Positions 1 to 7,435 of a stretch of 36,571 nt of DNA are shown in pieces; the first letter of the stretch is position 1, and each line of letters starts with the position of its first letter. A program made the translations under genes and the position numbers. Below the pieces are notes generated by a model. The model made no database searches. It had not been told where the DNA came from and saw only the letters and a program-made list of their open reading frames with translations. The DNA is from Oscillospiraceae bacterium. GTDB taxonomy: Bacteria; Bacillota; Clostridia; Oscillospirales; Oscillospiraceae. The stretch is from the NCBI GenBank assembly GCA_017540565.1, contig JAFYAU010000043.1:1-36571 (forward strand). The letters run 5' to 3'.

Positions 1-20
1 CCTGAAAAAGCTGGCAGAAT

Positions 21-42
21 GGAGTTGGAAAAACTCCTTTTT
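21..42 (+). terminator. Rho-independent terminator of a gene left of the window
   Basis: A six-base stem, GGAGTT (21-26) pairing with AACTCC (32-37), with a GGAAA loop, is followed directly by five T residues on the plus strand. It probably ends a plus-strand gene lying before base 1. The stem is short, so confidence is moderate. Confidence 0.5.
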
Positions 43-80
43 GCTTCGCTATTTACTTGTTTTTTCTACTGTTTATGCCA

Positions 81-115
81 AACCCCTTGTTTTCGCCACT
101 TGAAAACAAGGGGTT
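81..115. other. Perfect 14-bp inverted repeat in a convergent intergenic region
   Basis: Bases 81-94 (AACCCCTTGTTTTC) are perfectly complementary to 102-115, with a seven-base loop. Neither strand has a strong T-run after the stem, so it is not a textbook terminator. It sits between two better terminators and could be a back-up terminator or an RNA-stabilising hairpin. Confidence 0.6.
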
Positions 116-131
116 CTTTGACAGACTGCAT

Positions 132-169
132 AAAAAAGATCCGGCGCTCAAAAGCGCCGGATCTTTTTT
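132..169 (-). terminator. Bidirectional rho-independent terminator after the corrinoid protein gene
   Basis: A perfect 17-bp stem (132-148 with 153-169) has a four-base loop, a GC-rich core and six A/T pairs at its base, so it reads as a terminator on both strands. It lies 14 bases beyond the stop codon of the minus-strand corrinoid protein gene. Confidence 0.93.
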
Positions 170-182
170 ATCAGTTGATCAA

Positions 183-821
183 TCAGCCCTTGACCAGCTC
201 GGCAGCCTTAACAGCGGCAGCACCGGCATCGGGAGTGTAAGCATCAGCACCGATCTCATCAGCAAAAGCCTGGGTGATGGGAGCGCCGCCGACCATGATC
301 TTGACCTGATCCTTGCAGCCAGCATCGATCATCGTCTGAACGGTGTTGCGCAGGGAATCCATGGTGGTGGTCAGCAGAGCGGAAGCACCGACGACCTTGC
401 AGTCGGGGTTGGCCTTGATGGCCTCGACAAACTTCTCGGCGGGAACATCGACGCCCAGGTCGATGACTTCGAAACCGGCGGACTCGATCATCAGAGCGAC
501 CAGGTTCTTGCCGATATCGTGCAGGTCACCGGCGACCGTGCCGATGATGTACTTGCCGTTGGCGCCGACAGCGTCGCCGGCCAGGTGGGGACGAAGAACG
601 TCGACACCCTTCTTCATGGTCTTCGCAGCAACCAGCATCTCGGGGACGAAGATCTCGTTCTTCTGGAACTTGTCGCCGACGATGTTCATGGCGCCGATCA
701 TACCCTCGTTGAGGATGGCGCTGGGATCACAACCCTCGTCCAGAGCTTCCTGAACGAGGCCCTGAATGAGTTTGACTTTGCCGTTCTCTACGGCCTGAGC
801 AACTTCCTGAATCTTGGACAT
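183..821 (-). CDS. Corrinoid (cobalamin-binding) methyltransferase protein
   Basis: This 212-residue soluble protein carries a methyl group on a corrinoid cofactor. The N-terminal helical cap domain (about residues 3-85) is followed by a Rossmann-like B12-binding domain (about 89-210). The base-off ligand motif D99-L-H101-D-I-G104 is intact, with the usual S-x-L (GASALL) and GG (VGGAP) loops. The length is that of the MtaC/MtbC/MttC family. The start has a perfect AGGAGG about seven bases upstream. The gene lies 69 bases after the methyl-THF methyltransferase gene in the same operon, so this is probably the methyl carrier between an unseen donor enzyme and tetrahydrofolate. Substrate specificity cannot be read from the sequence. 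Confidence 0.93.
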   Translation of the reverse strand: MSKIQEVAQAVENGKVKLIQGLVQEALDEGCDPSAILNEGMIGAMNIVGDKFQKNEIFVPEMLVAAKTMKKGVDVLRPHLAGDAVGANGKYIIGTVAGDLHDIGKNLVALMIESAGFEVIDLGVDVPAEKFVEAIKANPDCKVVGASALLTTTMDSLRNTVQTMIDAGCKDQVKIMVGGAPITQAFADEIGADAYTPDAGAAAVKAAELVKG

Positions 822-890
822 GTGTTTTTCCTCCTGATAAATGATTTCTGATATTTTAAGCTTGAGCGAGCTTACAAAAGGGGATAATGA

Positions 891-1694
891 TTATTTCTTC
901 TGCGTGCCGAAGATATCGTCACGGTAAGCGGAGATGTACTCCATGCAGAAGTCGTCGAGGCCGAGCATAGCCTCGGTGGCATAGATCATGCCCATCAGGC
1001 CGCGGTCCAGAGGATCCAGGACGCCGCTGTCGAGGCCGGCGTTCATGGCCAGGCAGCAGAAGCACTGGTTCAGGATCTTACGTGCGGGCAGGTTGAAGGA
1101 GATGTTGGAAATAGCGCCGGTGATGTGGATGGTGGGATACTCCTCGCGGATCTTGGAGATGACTTCGATGACCAGAGCAATGCCGTCCTCGGAGGTGCAG
1201 AGCATCTCGACCAGGGGATCGATGTGGATGCGGTTGGGAGCAATGTTGTATTCCTTGGCCTTCTCCATGATCTTGTGGAAGACCTCAAGACGTCTGGCAG
1301 CCGTGGCGGGGATACCGTTGTCGTCGGACAGAAGAGCAACGACTTCCCACTTGGTGTCGGCGATGACGGGGAAGACCACGTCCATCTTGTCGCCTTCGCC
1401 GGAAACGGAGTTGATCACACCGGGCTTCTTGCAGTACTTCATGGCTTCGACACAGGCGCGGGCATCGGGGCTGTCGACGCAGATGGGAGTGTCGCATGCT
1501 TCCTGCACGAGCTCGATCATCCACTTCAGGACCTCGACCTCGTTGTCCTTGACGGACGCGCAGACGTCGATATAGGTGGCGCCGACGTCGGCCTGTCTCT
1601 TCGCGATATCCTTGATATACGCTTCGTCCCTCTCAGCAATGGCTTTCGCGCAGGAGGGGATGGAACCGTTCAGTTTCTCACCGATGATAATCAT
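891..1694 (-). CDS. Methyltetrahydrofolate:corrinoid methyltransferase (AcsE/MtgA-like)
   Basis: This 267-residue TIM-barrel enzyme of the pterin-binding family moves methyl groups between a corrinoid protein and tetrahydrofolate. Residues match those known in AcsE-type methyltransferases: GEKLNGS near the N-terminus, D74 (CVDSP), N95 (INSVSGE), D159 (HIDP) and N197 (GAISNISFNLPAR). The start has an AAAGGAGT ribosome binding site. It is the first gene of a two-gene operon with the corrinoid protein and has its own promoter. In demethylation systems such as glycine betaine or vanillate use, an MttB- or MtvB-type enzyme supplies the methyl group. None is present here, so the substrate is unknown. 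AcsE of the Wood-Ljungdahl pathway is the alternative, but no CO dehydrogenase genes are adjacent. Confidence 0.9.
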   Translation of the reverse strand: MIIIGEKLNGSIPSCAKAIAERDEAYIKDIAKRQADVGATYIDVCASVKDNEVEVLKWMIELVQEACDTPICVDSPDARACVEAMKYCKKPGVINSVSGEGDKMDVVFPVIADTKWEVVALLSDDNGIPATAARRLEVFHKIMEKAKEYNIAPNRIHIDPLVEMLCTSEDGIALVIEVISKIREEYPTIHITGAISNISFNLPARKILNQCFCCLAMNAGLDSGVLDPLDRGLMGMIYATEAMLGLDDFCMEYISAYRDDIFGTQKK

Positions 1695-1722
1695 AATTGC
1701 ATTACTCCTTTTGAAATAGTTT

Positions 1723-1747
1723 CGGCCTTTCGGCCGGCTTTTTTTGC
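1723..1747. other. GC hairpin in the 5' leader of the corrinoid operon
   Basis: CGGCC (1723-1727) pairs with GGCCG (1732-1736). On the plus strand it is followed by GC and seven T residues, which would stop antisense transcription. On the minus strand it lies in the untranslated leader between promoter and first gene, about 30 bases before the start codon. Confidence 0.45.
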
Positions 1748-1787
1748 AGAAGACCGCAATCGTACATTCTGCAAATTATCCTTCAAA

Positions 1788-1816
1788 AATGTACTATATC
1801 TTGTTGTCGTTGTCAA
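1788..1816 (-). promoter_or_regulatory. Sigma-A promoter of the corrinoid methyltransferase operon
   Basis: Reading the minus strand, a perfect -35 TTGACA (1811-1816) is separated by 17 bases from a -10 TACATT (1788-1793). It points to the methyltransferase gene and implies a leader of about 85-90 bases. Confidence 0.8.
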
Positions 1817-1908
1817 GAGATTAAACTCACAACATTTGCCGAAAAATTGGATTTTAGTAAAATGATTAGAAAAAACTTAAGATAATTATAATCTGCTGTG
1901 CAGACTGT

Positions 1909-2349
1909 TCAGAGCGTCTCTTCCGATTCTCCGGAAGCTTCCCCGGATTCCTCCGAAGCAGCCTCTTCAGGCGCCGTCTCACCATCATCCGGGCTTTCGT
2001 CGGGGCAGGTCTCTTGCGCCGGGTCCTCGATCTGTCTGAGTTCCTCCAGCTGACGGTCCAGTTCCTCATTTCTGTCGAGAAGGACCGTGATCTCCTCGCA
2101 CAGCTGCCTCATCTGCTCGTCGGGGCAGTCCTTCATGATGCAGTAATAGAGACTGCCGAGATCCCCGTACAGGCGGTCGAGCCGGCTGCTGTTCCTGGCC
2201 GACTCCGCGCGGATCTTCGCTTTCTGAGTCAGTATCCTCGCTTTCTCTCCGGCGGCATCTTTCAGAAGGCGCGTCTTCTCCAGCAGTACTCCGGCCGTAT
2301 TGACGACGGTCTCCTTGATCTCACTGAGATCCGGTTTCCTGGTGTTCAT
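1909..2349 (-). CDS. Small acidic coiled-coil protein, function unknown
   Basis: I do not recognise a named family. The start at 2349 is chosen because AGGAGG lies six bases upstream; longer readings run through the acidic tail of lgt in another frame. The protein has 146 residues. Roughly residues 5-95 look like long charged helices rich in Lys, Arg and Glu with heptad-like leucines. A Cys-containing loop (YYCIMKDCPDE) follows, then a second helix, then a disordered tail dominated by Glu, Ser and Pro. No signal peptide or membrane segment is seen. The start codon lies inside the 3' end of lgt (29-base overlap), so expression is probably translationally coupled to lgt. The overlap is visible; any link to lipoprotein biogenesis is inferred. 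Confidence 0.75.
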   Translation of the reverse strand: MNTRKPDLSEIKETVVNTAGVLLEKTRLLKDAAGEKARILTQKAKIRAESARNSSRLDRLYGDLGSLYYCIMKDCPDEQMRQLCEEITVLLDRNEELDRQLEELRQIEDPAQETCPDESPDDGETAPEEAASEESGEASGESEETL

Positions 2350-3340
2350 TCCCATCCTCCTTGTCTGTTTCTTTATCTTTGTCTTCATCCGCTGAATCAT
2401 CAGCGTTTTCCTCTGTGCTGTCAGGATCCTCTTCCGCTGTTTCCGCTGCCGGGGAAACTGCATCCTGTTCTTCCGTAACGCCCGCCTCCGTGGCATCCGC
2501 ATCGGGATCCTGAGCGCCGGCAAGCCTCAGTTTCTGAGGGATGCTCCGCAGCGTGGCAAGCAGGAAGATCACGCTCACGCCGAAGCATACCGCAGCCAGG
2601 AGCTGCGACACGCGGATATCCGTTGATCCAAGATACAGGCTGTCCGTCCTCAGGGATTCGATGAAGTAACGGCCGAGCCCGTACCATCCGAGATAAGACA
2701 CGAAGATCTGCCCTTTGAAGCGCCTGTGCTTTTTTGAGACAAAATGCAGTATGACGAACCCCAGCAGATTCCAGAGGGATTCATAAAGGAATGTGGGATG
2801 CACATAGATCGTGCCGCCCGGATAGTGCAGCCCCATGCGGCAGAACACGTCCGTCTCCGCGCCGTAGGCTTCCCGGTTGAAGAAGTTGCCCCATCTGCCG
2901 ATGCACTGGCCGATGAGGAAGCCGAGGCTGACGACATCCATCATGCACAGCATGGAGATCTTCTTGCGCCTGCAGATAAGGAAGACAGCCAGGACCGTCG
3001 CGATAAGTCCTCCGTAGATTGCAAGGCCGCCCTCCCAGATCTTGACGATATTGCCCCATTTTCCGGGGCCGAAATAGTCCGCTGGGTTGAAGATCACATA
3101 ATAGAGGCGCGCGCCGATGATCCCGACGGGCGTCGCAATGAGCAGATTGTCCAGGATGTTGTCCTGGGTCAGTCCGAACTCTTTGCATCTTCTCAGCGCA
3201 TAAACGACAGCGAGGATGAAGCCGATGGCGATCAGTATGCCGTACCAGTAGATGTTCTTTCCGAACACAGTGATGTGCGTCGAAGGATTGATGATTGCTT
3301 CCTCCCCGAACACGGGGAAGGATATGGGTATCGTATTCAT
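2321..3340 (-). CDS. lgt: Prolipoprotein diacylglyceryl transferase
   Basis: Lgt transfers diacylglycerol from phosphatidylglycerol to the lipobox cysteine of prelipoproteins in the cytoplasmic membrane. The 339-residue protein has the family signatures in order: GARLYY (76-81), WEGGLAIYGG (102-111), the Lgt signature GRWGNFFN (148-155), HPTFLYE (181-187) and GLGRYFIESLR (221-231). About seven hydrophobic segments cover residues 30-265. The position of the E. coli HGG motif reads YGG, which is common in Gram-positive homologues. Residues 277-339 form an extra, very acidic Asp/Glu-rich tail, making the protein about 60 residues longer than usual. A DUF3048 lipoprotein encoded at 25262-26389 is a plausible substrate. 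Confidence 0.95.
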   Translation of the reverse strand: MNTIPISFPVFGEEAIINPSTHITVFGKNIYWYGILIAIGFILAVVYALRRCKEFGLTQDNILDNLLIATPVGIIGARLYYVIFNPADYFGPGKWGNIVKIWEGGLAIYGGLIATVLAVFLICRRKKISMLCMMDVVSLGFLIGQCIGRWGNFFNREAYGAETDVFCRMGLHYPGGTIYVHPTFLYESLWNLLGFVILHFVSKKHRRFKGQIFVSYLGWYGLGRYFIESLRTDSLYLGSTDIRVSQLLAAVCFGVSVIFLLATLRSIPQKLRLAGAQDPDADATEAGVTEEQDAVSPAAETAEEDPDSTEENADDSADEDKDKETDKEDGNEHQETGSQ

Positions 3341-3411
3341 GGCCGGTAAACGCTCCGTTCCGGTGCGGTTTCGTACGGCTCCGCAGATGGTTCCGTACTT
3401 GCATCTTATTA

Positions 3412-3440
3412 ATTATACTACAGATAACCGGAATTGGAAA
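3412..3440 (-). promoter_or_regulatory. Likely promoter of lgt
   Basis: On the minus strand a perfect -10 TATAAT (3412-3417) lies 17 bases after a weak -35 TTTCCA (3435-3440). The implied leader of about 65 bases contains a small hairpin (GTACGG pairing with CCGTAC). Confidence 0.5.
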
Positions 3441-3492
3441 CGGGAGTTTTTCAGCTCCAGCAGGGGCACTGAGCCTTGCGGGACAGAAATGG

Positions 3493-3513
3493 CCGCCGGC
3501 GCGCAGCCGGCGG
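3493..3513 (-). other. GC-rich hairpin after the epimerase gene
   Basis: CCGCCGGC (3493-3500) pairs with GCCGGCGG (3506-3513), ten bases beyond the epimerase stop. No T-run follows on the minus strand, so termination here would be inefficient. Confidence 0.4.
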
Positions 3514-3522
3514 TCGTCTTCA

Positions 3523-4452
3523 TCACTGCTTGTATACGTTCGTGAAAACGGAAACCGTCTTCTTCATTCCCGTCAGGAACGGGGTATAGCTGTAGCCGAA
3601 CGTATCCGTCACCTTCTGTCCGCTGTAGAGTTCATCCTCGTCCAGAGGGAAGGGAAGCGGAAGATTCCGTTCGAGCACCTGTTCCACGGTCACGTCATAG
3701 GTGCGTACGGGCAGATCCGTGCAGGCTTTCAGCGTCTCCATGAACGTGCCGTAGTTCTGCGCTTCGGGAGAGGCGAGATTGAATACCTGACCGTATGCCC
3801 TGGGATCGGCGATACAGAGATTGATAATGTCGGCGACATCCATCACGTATACGAAGCTGAACCCTGCGGAGGCGTCCGTGGGGAAGGGGATCGGGCTGCC
3901 CTGGCAGATCTGCTGAACATACCAGCTCTCTCTCGGCGCATAGTTGAAGGGCCCGTAGATGAAGGAAGGCCGCAGGATCGTGAACTCGATCCCGGCCGCC
4001 GCGCAGGAGGCTTTCAGTTCCTCCTCCAGAAGCGCTTTCTTGCGGATATAGTCATCCACCGTTCCGCCGTCAAAATCAGTCAGCACGGGTGAGGATTCAG
4101 TTTTGAGCGTATGTCCTCCCGGCGCGTAGACGCTCGAAGTGCTGATGAAAATGTACTGTCTGATCCTTCCGGGAAGGGCTTCAACGATGGAAGATATGTC
4201 TCCCGGCTCGTATCCGCAGAAATCAACAACGGCGTCGAAAACCATATCCTGCGGGAGAATCCCGGGAAGCTGATCCGCCTGATGGCGGTCGCACACATAC
4301 TGGGACACGTTGTCCAGTCCCTTCAGCGGATAGCGTCCGCGGTTCACGAGATGAAGATGGAGATCATCCCGCTGGGCCTCTCCGCGACTGGTGAGAATGG
4401 AATAGACACGGCCGGCAAAGTAGGTGCCGCCGATGACGAGAATCTGTTTCAT
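3523..4452 (-). CDS. NAD-dependent epimerase/dehydratase family protein
   Basis: This is an extended short-chain dehydrogenase/reductase of 309 residues. The N-terminal Rossmann motif is GGTYFAG (residues 8-14). The strand ending STSSVYAPGG and a Y-x-x-x-K pair (YIRKK) are the expected catalytic Ser and Tyr/Lys. The downstream LRPSFIYGP element is typical of nucleotide-sugar or nucleoside-modifying epimerases. The ATG at 4452 is chosen because AAAAGG lies nine bases upstream; TTG and ATG codons slightly upstream are alternatives. It follows the DUF4037 gene by 36 bases and is probably the last gene of a DUF4125-DUF4037-epimerase operon. The substrate cannot be told. Confidence 0.85.
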   Translation of the reverse strand: MKQILVIGGTYFAGRVYSILTSRGEAQRDDLHLHLVNRGRYPLKGLDNVSQYVCDRHQADQLPGILPQDMVFDAVVDFCGYEPGDISSIVEALPGRIRQYIFISTSSVYAPGGHTLKTESSPVLTDFDGGTVDDYIRKKALLEEELKASCAAAGIEFTILRPSFIYGPFNYAPRESWYVQQICQGSPIPFPTDASAGFSFVYVMDVADIINLCIADPRAYGQVFNLASPEAQNYGTFMETLKACTDLPVRTYDVTVEQVLERNLPLPFPLDEDELYSGQKVTDTFGYSYTPFLTGMKKTVSVFTNVYKQ

Positions 4453-4488
4453 TGGCTTCATCCTTTTCAAATAATACGACAGTGGTCT

Positions 4489-5427
4489 TTATTCATAGGT
4501 AGCGGGAAGAGAACGGATGACCTCATGGGTGATACGGCTCCTGGCCTCCTCTCCATGCGTGGAGAAGAACCAGTCATCCGAAGAGGTGAGTCCCTGGCGT
4601 TTCAGTTCCGCGTGCAGGAGCCTGCAGATGCGGTCCACCGCGTCCTTCTGCAGATCCAGGGCTTCGGGCGAGAGGCCCGTGACGGAAACAAGCCGTTCCA
4701 GCAGGCTCCCGATATCTGCCCCGAGAACGGGAAGTCCGCGGAGCATCCTGTTCTCCCACTTGTAGTACGGGCGGTACACGCGGTTGAGCAGAAAGACGAG
4801 TCCCGTAACCGCGTCGATGAATCTGGATACGACCGTGTATACCGTGACCGGTTCCTTCCGAAGAGCCATTCTCTGAAGATTGTACTGGCCCGTCTGTGCG
4901 ATGGCCATGCACTTTGCCGCGATCTTCTTCAGCCTGAAGTCCTCCGGGAAGTATTCCAGGAAGCACCGGCGGATCGACGTAAAAACCCCGGCGTTGTCCA
5001 TGAAAACGTCTCCGTTGACGCACATGGCGAGATTGTTTTCCGGGATGCGGAACCACTTGAGCACATCGTCCGGAACATCCGGCGTCCCCACGAGCTGTCT
5101 GTAGAAATCCCCGCAGGTCATCACCGTGACGGACGCCCCGTATTCGCTCTGCGTACGGGGGTGTTCGGGCGGGAAGAACGTCAGGAGATTCCGTTTCCAG
5201 GAAACCAGTTCCGGTATGCGTCCCCGGTCTTCCTCTGTCACCCAGAGGAAAAAGTCCTGGCCCCAGTCGTGATCGCGGGATACCTCGTCGTCATAGCCGA
5301 AGCACTCAGACCCGTTTCCGCAGAGGCCGGCAGCCAGTCGGGGATAGAGTTCCGGGAAAGCCTCTTTCAGTTTCGGTTCCGCTGTTTCCAGAAAGTACTT
5401 TCTGGAAAGTTCGAGTCCTTTTTCCAT
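4489..5427 (-). CDS. DUF4037 domain protein, nucleotidyltransferase-like
   Basis: A 312-residue soluble protein that I recognise as DUF4037. Near the N-terminus it has G39-S-E-C-F-G44, then D46-D47, then S50-R-D52-H-D54-W-G. This resembles the GS...DxD active-site strand of the polymerase-beta nucleotidyltransferase fold, so a role in transferring a nucleotide or phosphate is possible but inferred. The rest is helical with many aromatic residues. It starts three bases after the DUF4125 stop and shows no clear Shine-Dalgarno, so it is probably translated by coupling. The tight link of DUF4125 and DUF4037 suggests they act together. Confidence 0.85.
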   Translation of the reverse strand: MEKGLELSRKYFLETAEPKLKEAFPELYPRLAAGLCGNGSECFGYDDEVSRDHDWGQDFFLWVTEEDRGRIPELVSWKRNLLTFFPPEHPRTQSEYGASVTVMTCGDFYRQLVGTPDVPDDVLKWFRIPENNLAMCVNGDVFMDNAGVFTSIRRCFLEYFPEDFRLKKIAAKCMAIAQTGQYNLQRMALRKEPVTVYTVVSRFIDAVTGLVFLLNRVYRPYYKWENRMLRGLPVLGADIGSLLERLVSVTGLSPEALDLQKDAVDRICRLLHAELKRQGLTSSDDWFFSTHGEEARSRITHEVIRSLPATYE

Positions 5428-5430
5428 GGC

Positions 5431-6084
5431 TCAGTTCTGTGCGCCGGAATAGTCGACGCGGGGGATCTGGGCATGGCGGCGGTTGACTTCTTCTGCCTTC
5501 TCGAGGGAATCGTAGCCGTAATAAGCGACCGTATGCTCCAGAATGATCCTTGCCAGGCTCTTTCCCTCCGCTTCCAGACGGCAGAAATGCGCCCAGAGGC
5601 ATTTCAGCGTGTCCAGGGAGTACGTGTACAGTTCTCCCAGCTGATATGTCTCCACGGACGTAAACCCTCTGAAATCCTCCGAGGAGCGGAGAGGACGGCC
5701 GGCACCTGAAATGTAGGGATACTGCTCATGCAGCACTTTCGTCTGTTCGATCATCTTGTCGGTGATCTTTCTTGCCAGGATCCTGGCCTCCTCCGAAGGC
5801 ACGACGACACGGGAGAGCAGCGCCCGGTACTCCTCCGGCTGCGTGGTCTTCATCATATGGATATATTTCTCCATGACGAGGTTCCTTCCGCACGCCGCGG
5901 CATTCTCAACATCCCTGTAATAACTGTCTACTGTAGCCTCGTCCCAGGAGTTGAACTGTGCGTTCCTCATGCCGTAAAACGTCTCCGGATCCTCCTGACA
6001 GCTGGCTTTCGGTCCGCCCTCGTTGACGGAATGGAACATCTCCCACTCCATTTTGATCAAACGGTCTATCTTTTTCTGATCCAT
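5431..6084 (-). CDS. DUF4125 family protein
   Basis: A 217-residue soluble, largely helical protein that I recognise as DUF4125 from its N-terminus (a basic helix leading to MEWEMF, then NEGGPKASCQ) and the MRNAQFNSW segment. Function is unknown. The ATG at 6084 is chosen because AAGGAGG lies six bases upstream; the 22 extra residues of the longer open frame have no ribosome binding site and overlap the promoter. It is the first gene of a cassette followed immediately by DUF4037. There is no signal peptide or membrane helix. Confidence 0.85.
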   Translation of the reverse strand: MDQKKIDRLIKMEWEMFHSVNEGGPKASCQEDPETFYGMRNAQFNSWDEATVDSYYRDVENAAACGRNLVMEKYIHMMKTTQPEEYRALLSRVVVPSEEARILARKITDKMIEQTKVLHEQYPYISGAGRPLRSSEDFRGFTSVETYQLGELYTYSLDTLKCLWAHFCRLEAEGKSLARIILEHTVAYYGYDSLEKAEEVNRRHAQIPRVDYSGAQN

Positions 6085-6120
6085 GGGAATCCTCCTTCCA
6101 GGTTCTGTATTCCTGCTTCC

Positions 6121-6150
6121 AGTATACGGTTCCGCTGCCGGGAAAGTCAA
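6121..6150 (-). promoter_or_regulatory. Sigma-A promoter of the DUF4125-DUF4037 cassette
   Basis: On the minus strand -35 TTGACT (6145-6150) and -10 TATACT (6121-6126) are 18 bases apart. The start codon of the DUF4125 gene lies about 37 bases beyond the -10. Confidence 0.75.
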
Positions 6151-6188
6151 ATAGAAAGACCGTATATGATGATGGCTTTTGGATATGG

Positions 6189-6218
6189 AAAACCCGGCAC
6201 CGCTTTTGCGGCGCCGGG
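6189..6218 (-). terminator. Rho-independent terminator of asd
   Basis: CCCGGCGCCGC pairs with GCGGTGCCGGG on the minus strand (arms 6208-6218 and 6193-6203, one G-U pair, AAAA loop). It is followed by four T residues (6192-6189), just after the asd stop codon. Confidence 0.85.
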
Positions 6219-6225
6219 CAGGGGA

Positions 6226-7308
6226 TCAGTCCATATAACCTTCTGCGCAGAGCAGTTCCGCCAGCAGTACGGCGCCGCCGGCGGCACCCCGCAGCGTATT
6301 GTGGCTCAGGCAGACGAACTTGTAGTCGTACTGCGTGTCAGGGCGCAGGCGGCCGATGGAAACAGCCATGCCGTTCTCGAGATTACGCTCGGTACGGGTC
6401 TGCGGACGGTCGGGCTCCGTGAAATAGTGCAGGAACTGTTTCGGCGCGGAGGGGAGTTCGAGCTGCTGCGCGCGTCCGGAAAATCCTTTCCAGGTCTCGA
6501 TGATCTCCTCTTCGGAGGGCTTCCTGTCGAAGCTCATAAACACCGCCGCCATATGCCCGTCCGACACGGGAACGCGCAGGCACTGTGCGGTGATGCTGGG
6601 CCAGTCTGCGTTGACGATCTTTCCGTCTTCGATCCGGCCCCAGAGCTTCATCGGCTCCCGTTCGCTCTTTTCCTCCTCGCCGCCGATGTAGGGGATCACG
6701 TTGTCCACCATCTCCGGCCACGTAGTGAAGTTCTTTCCGGCTCCCGAGATCGCCTGATAGGTGCACACAAGTGCTTTCGTCAGGCCGTACTTCTCTCTGA
6801 GGGGGTGCAGTGCGGGAACGTAGCTCTGCAGGCTGCAGTTGGATTTCACGGCGATAAAACCGCGCTTCGTTCCCAGCCTCTGGCGCTGCCAGGGGATGAT
6901 CTTGATGTGCTCCGGGTTGATCTCAGGCACGACCATGGGAACGTCGGGCGTCCAGCGATGGGCGCTGTTGTTGGAAACGACGGGGCACTCCGCTTTCGCA
7001 TAGGCCTCTTCCAGCGCCTGGATCTCTTCCTTTTTCATATCCACGGCGCAGAAGACGAAATCCACCTTCTCCGCGATGGCGGCTATATCCTCGGAGGCGT
7101 TCATGATCGTAAGGGCGGCGGCCTGCTCCGGAATGGGGGTGGCCATCATCCAGCGGTTTTTCACGACCTCGCCGTACGGCTTTCCGGCGCTTCTTGCGCT
7201 GGCGGCAACAACAGTGAGTTCAAACCAGGGATGGTTCTCCAGAAGGGATACGAACCGCTGTCCGACCATGCCCGTCGCGCCGATTACTCCGACTTTGTAT
7301 TTCTTCAT
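6226..7308 (-). CDS. asd: Aspartate-semialdehyde dehydrogenase, archaeal/fungal type
   Basis: Asd reduces aspartyl phosphate to aspartate semialdehyde with NADPH, the branch point to lysine/diaminopimelate, threonine and methionine. The N-terminus has the dinucleotide motif GATGMVGQRF. The catalytic cysteine is C158 in KSNCS. The segment GAGKNFTTWPEMVDN and the downstream VPVSDGHM, carrying the active-site His, are typical of the branch related to archaeal and yeast enzymes rather than E. coli Asd. The 360-residue length fits. The ATG at 7308 has GGAGG eight bases upstream; a TTG six bases earlier is too close to the ribosome binding site. It is a single-gene unit, divergent from queA. Confidence 0.95.
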   Translation of the reverse strand: MKKYKVGVIGATGMVGQRFVSLLENHPWFELTVVAASARSAGKPYGEVVKNRWMMATPIPEQAAALTIMNASEDIAAIAEKVDFVFCAVDMKKEEIQALEEAYAKAECPVVSNNSAHRWTPDVPMVVPEINPEHIKIIPWQRQRLGTKRGFIAVKSNCSLQSYVPALHPLREKYGLTKALVCTYQAISGAGKNFTTWPEMVDNVIPYIGGEEEKSEREPMKLWGRIEDGKIVNADWPSITAQCLRVPVSDGHMAAVFMSFDRKPSEEEIIETWKGFSGRAQQLELPSAPKQFLHYFTEPDRPQTRTERNLENGMAVSIGRLRPDTQYDYKFVCLSHNTLRGAAGGAVLLAELLCAEGYMD

Positions 7309-7342
7309 TTTCAAGACCTCCGGTTTTCAATGATAATTCGTT

Positions 7343-7370
7343 TTGACAACAGCCAGATTTCGCATATAAT
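7343..7370 (+). promoter_or_regulatory. Consensus sigma-A promoter of queA-tgt
   Basis: A perfect -35 TTGACA (7343-7348) and a perfect -10 TATAAT (7365-7370) are separated by 16 bases. Transcription would start near 7377, leaving an 80-base leader before the queA start. Confidence 0.9.
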
Positions 7371-7399
7371 GATTATTAATTCATCATTTAAGCACAATG

Positions 7400-7435
7400 C
7401 CCTGCGCCCGTCAAGTGAGATTGACGGATGCGGGG
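7400..7435 (+). promoter_or_regulatory. Folded 5' leader of queA, candidate regulatory RNA
   Basis: Within the leader, CCCTGC (7400-7405) pairs with GCGGGG (7430-7435, one G-U). An internal loop follows, then CGTCAA (7409-7414) pairs with TTGACG (7421-7426) around a GTGAGA loop. It ends 24 bases before the TTG start. It does not match the preQ1-I pattern that I know. Regulation is inferred only from the position and the structure. Confidence 0.5.

Noticed and set aside
57..851. 264-residue plus-strand reading frame over the corrinoid protein gene
   Set aside because: It is antisense to a gene with intact B12-binding motifs and a perfect ribosome binding site. It has repetitive Asp/Leu/Gly composition typical of a shadow frame.
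1695..1865. Cobalamin riboswitch upstream of the corrinoid operon
   Set aside because: The leader after the promoter is only about 85-90 bases and lacks the B12-box. It is too short for this riboswitch.
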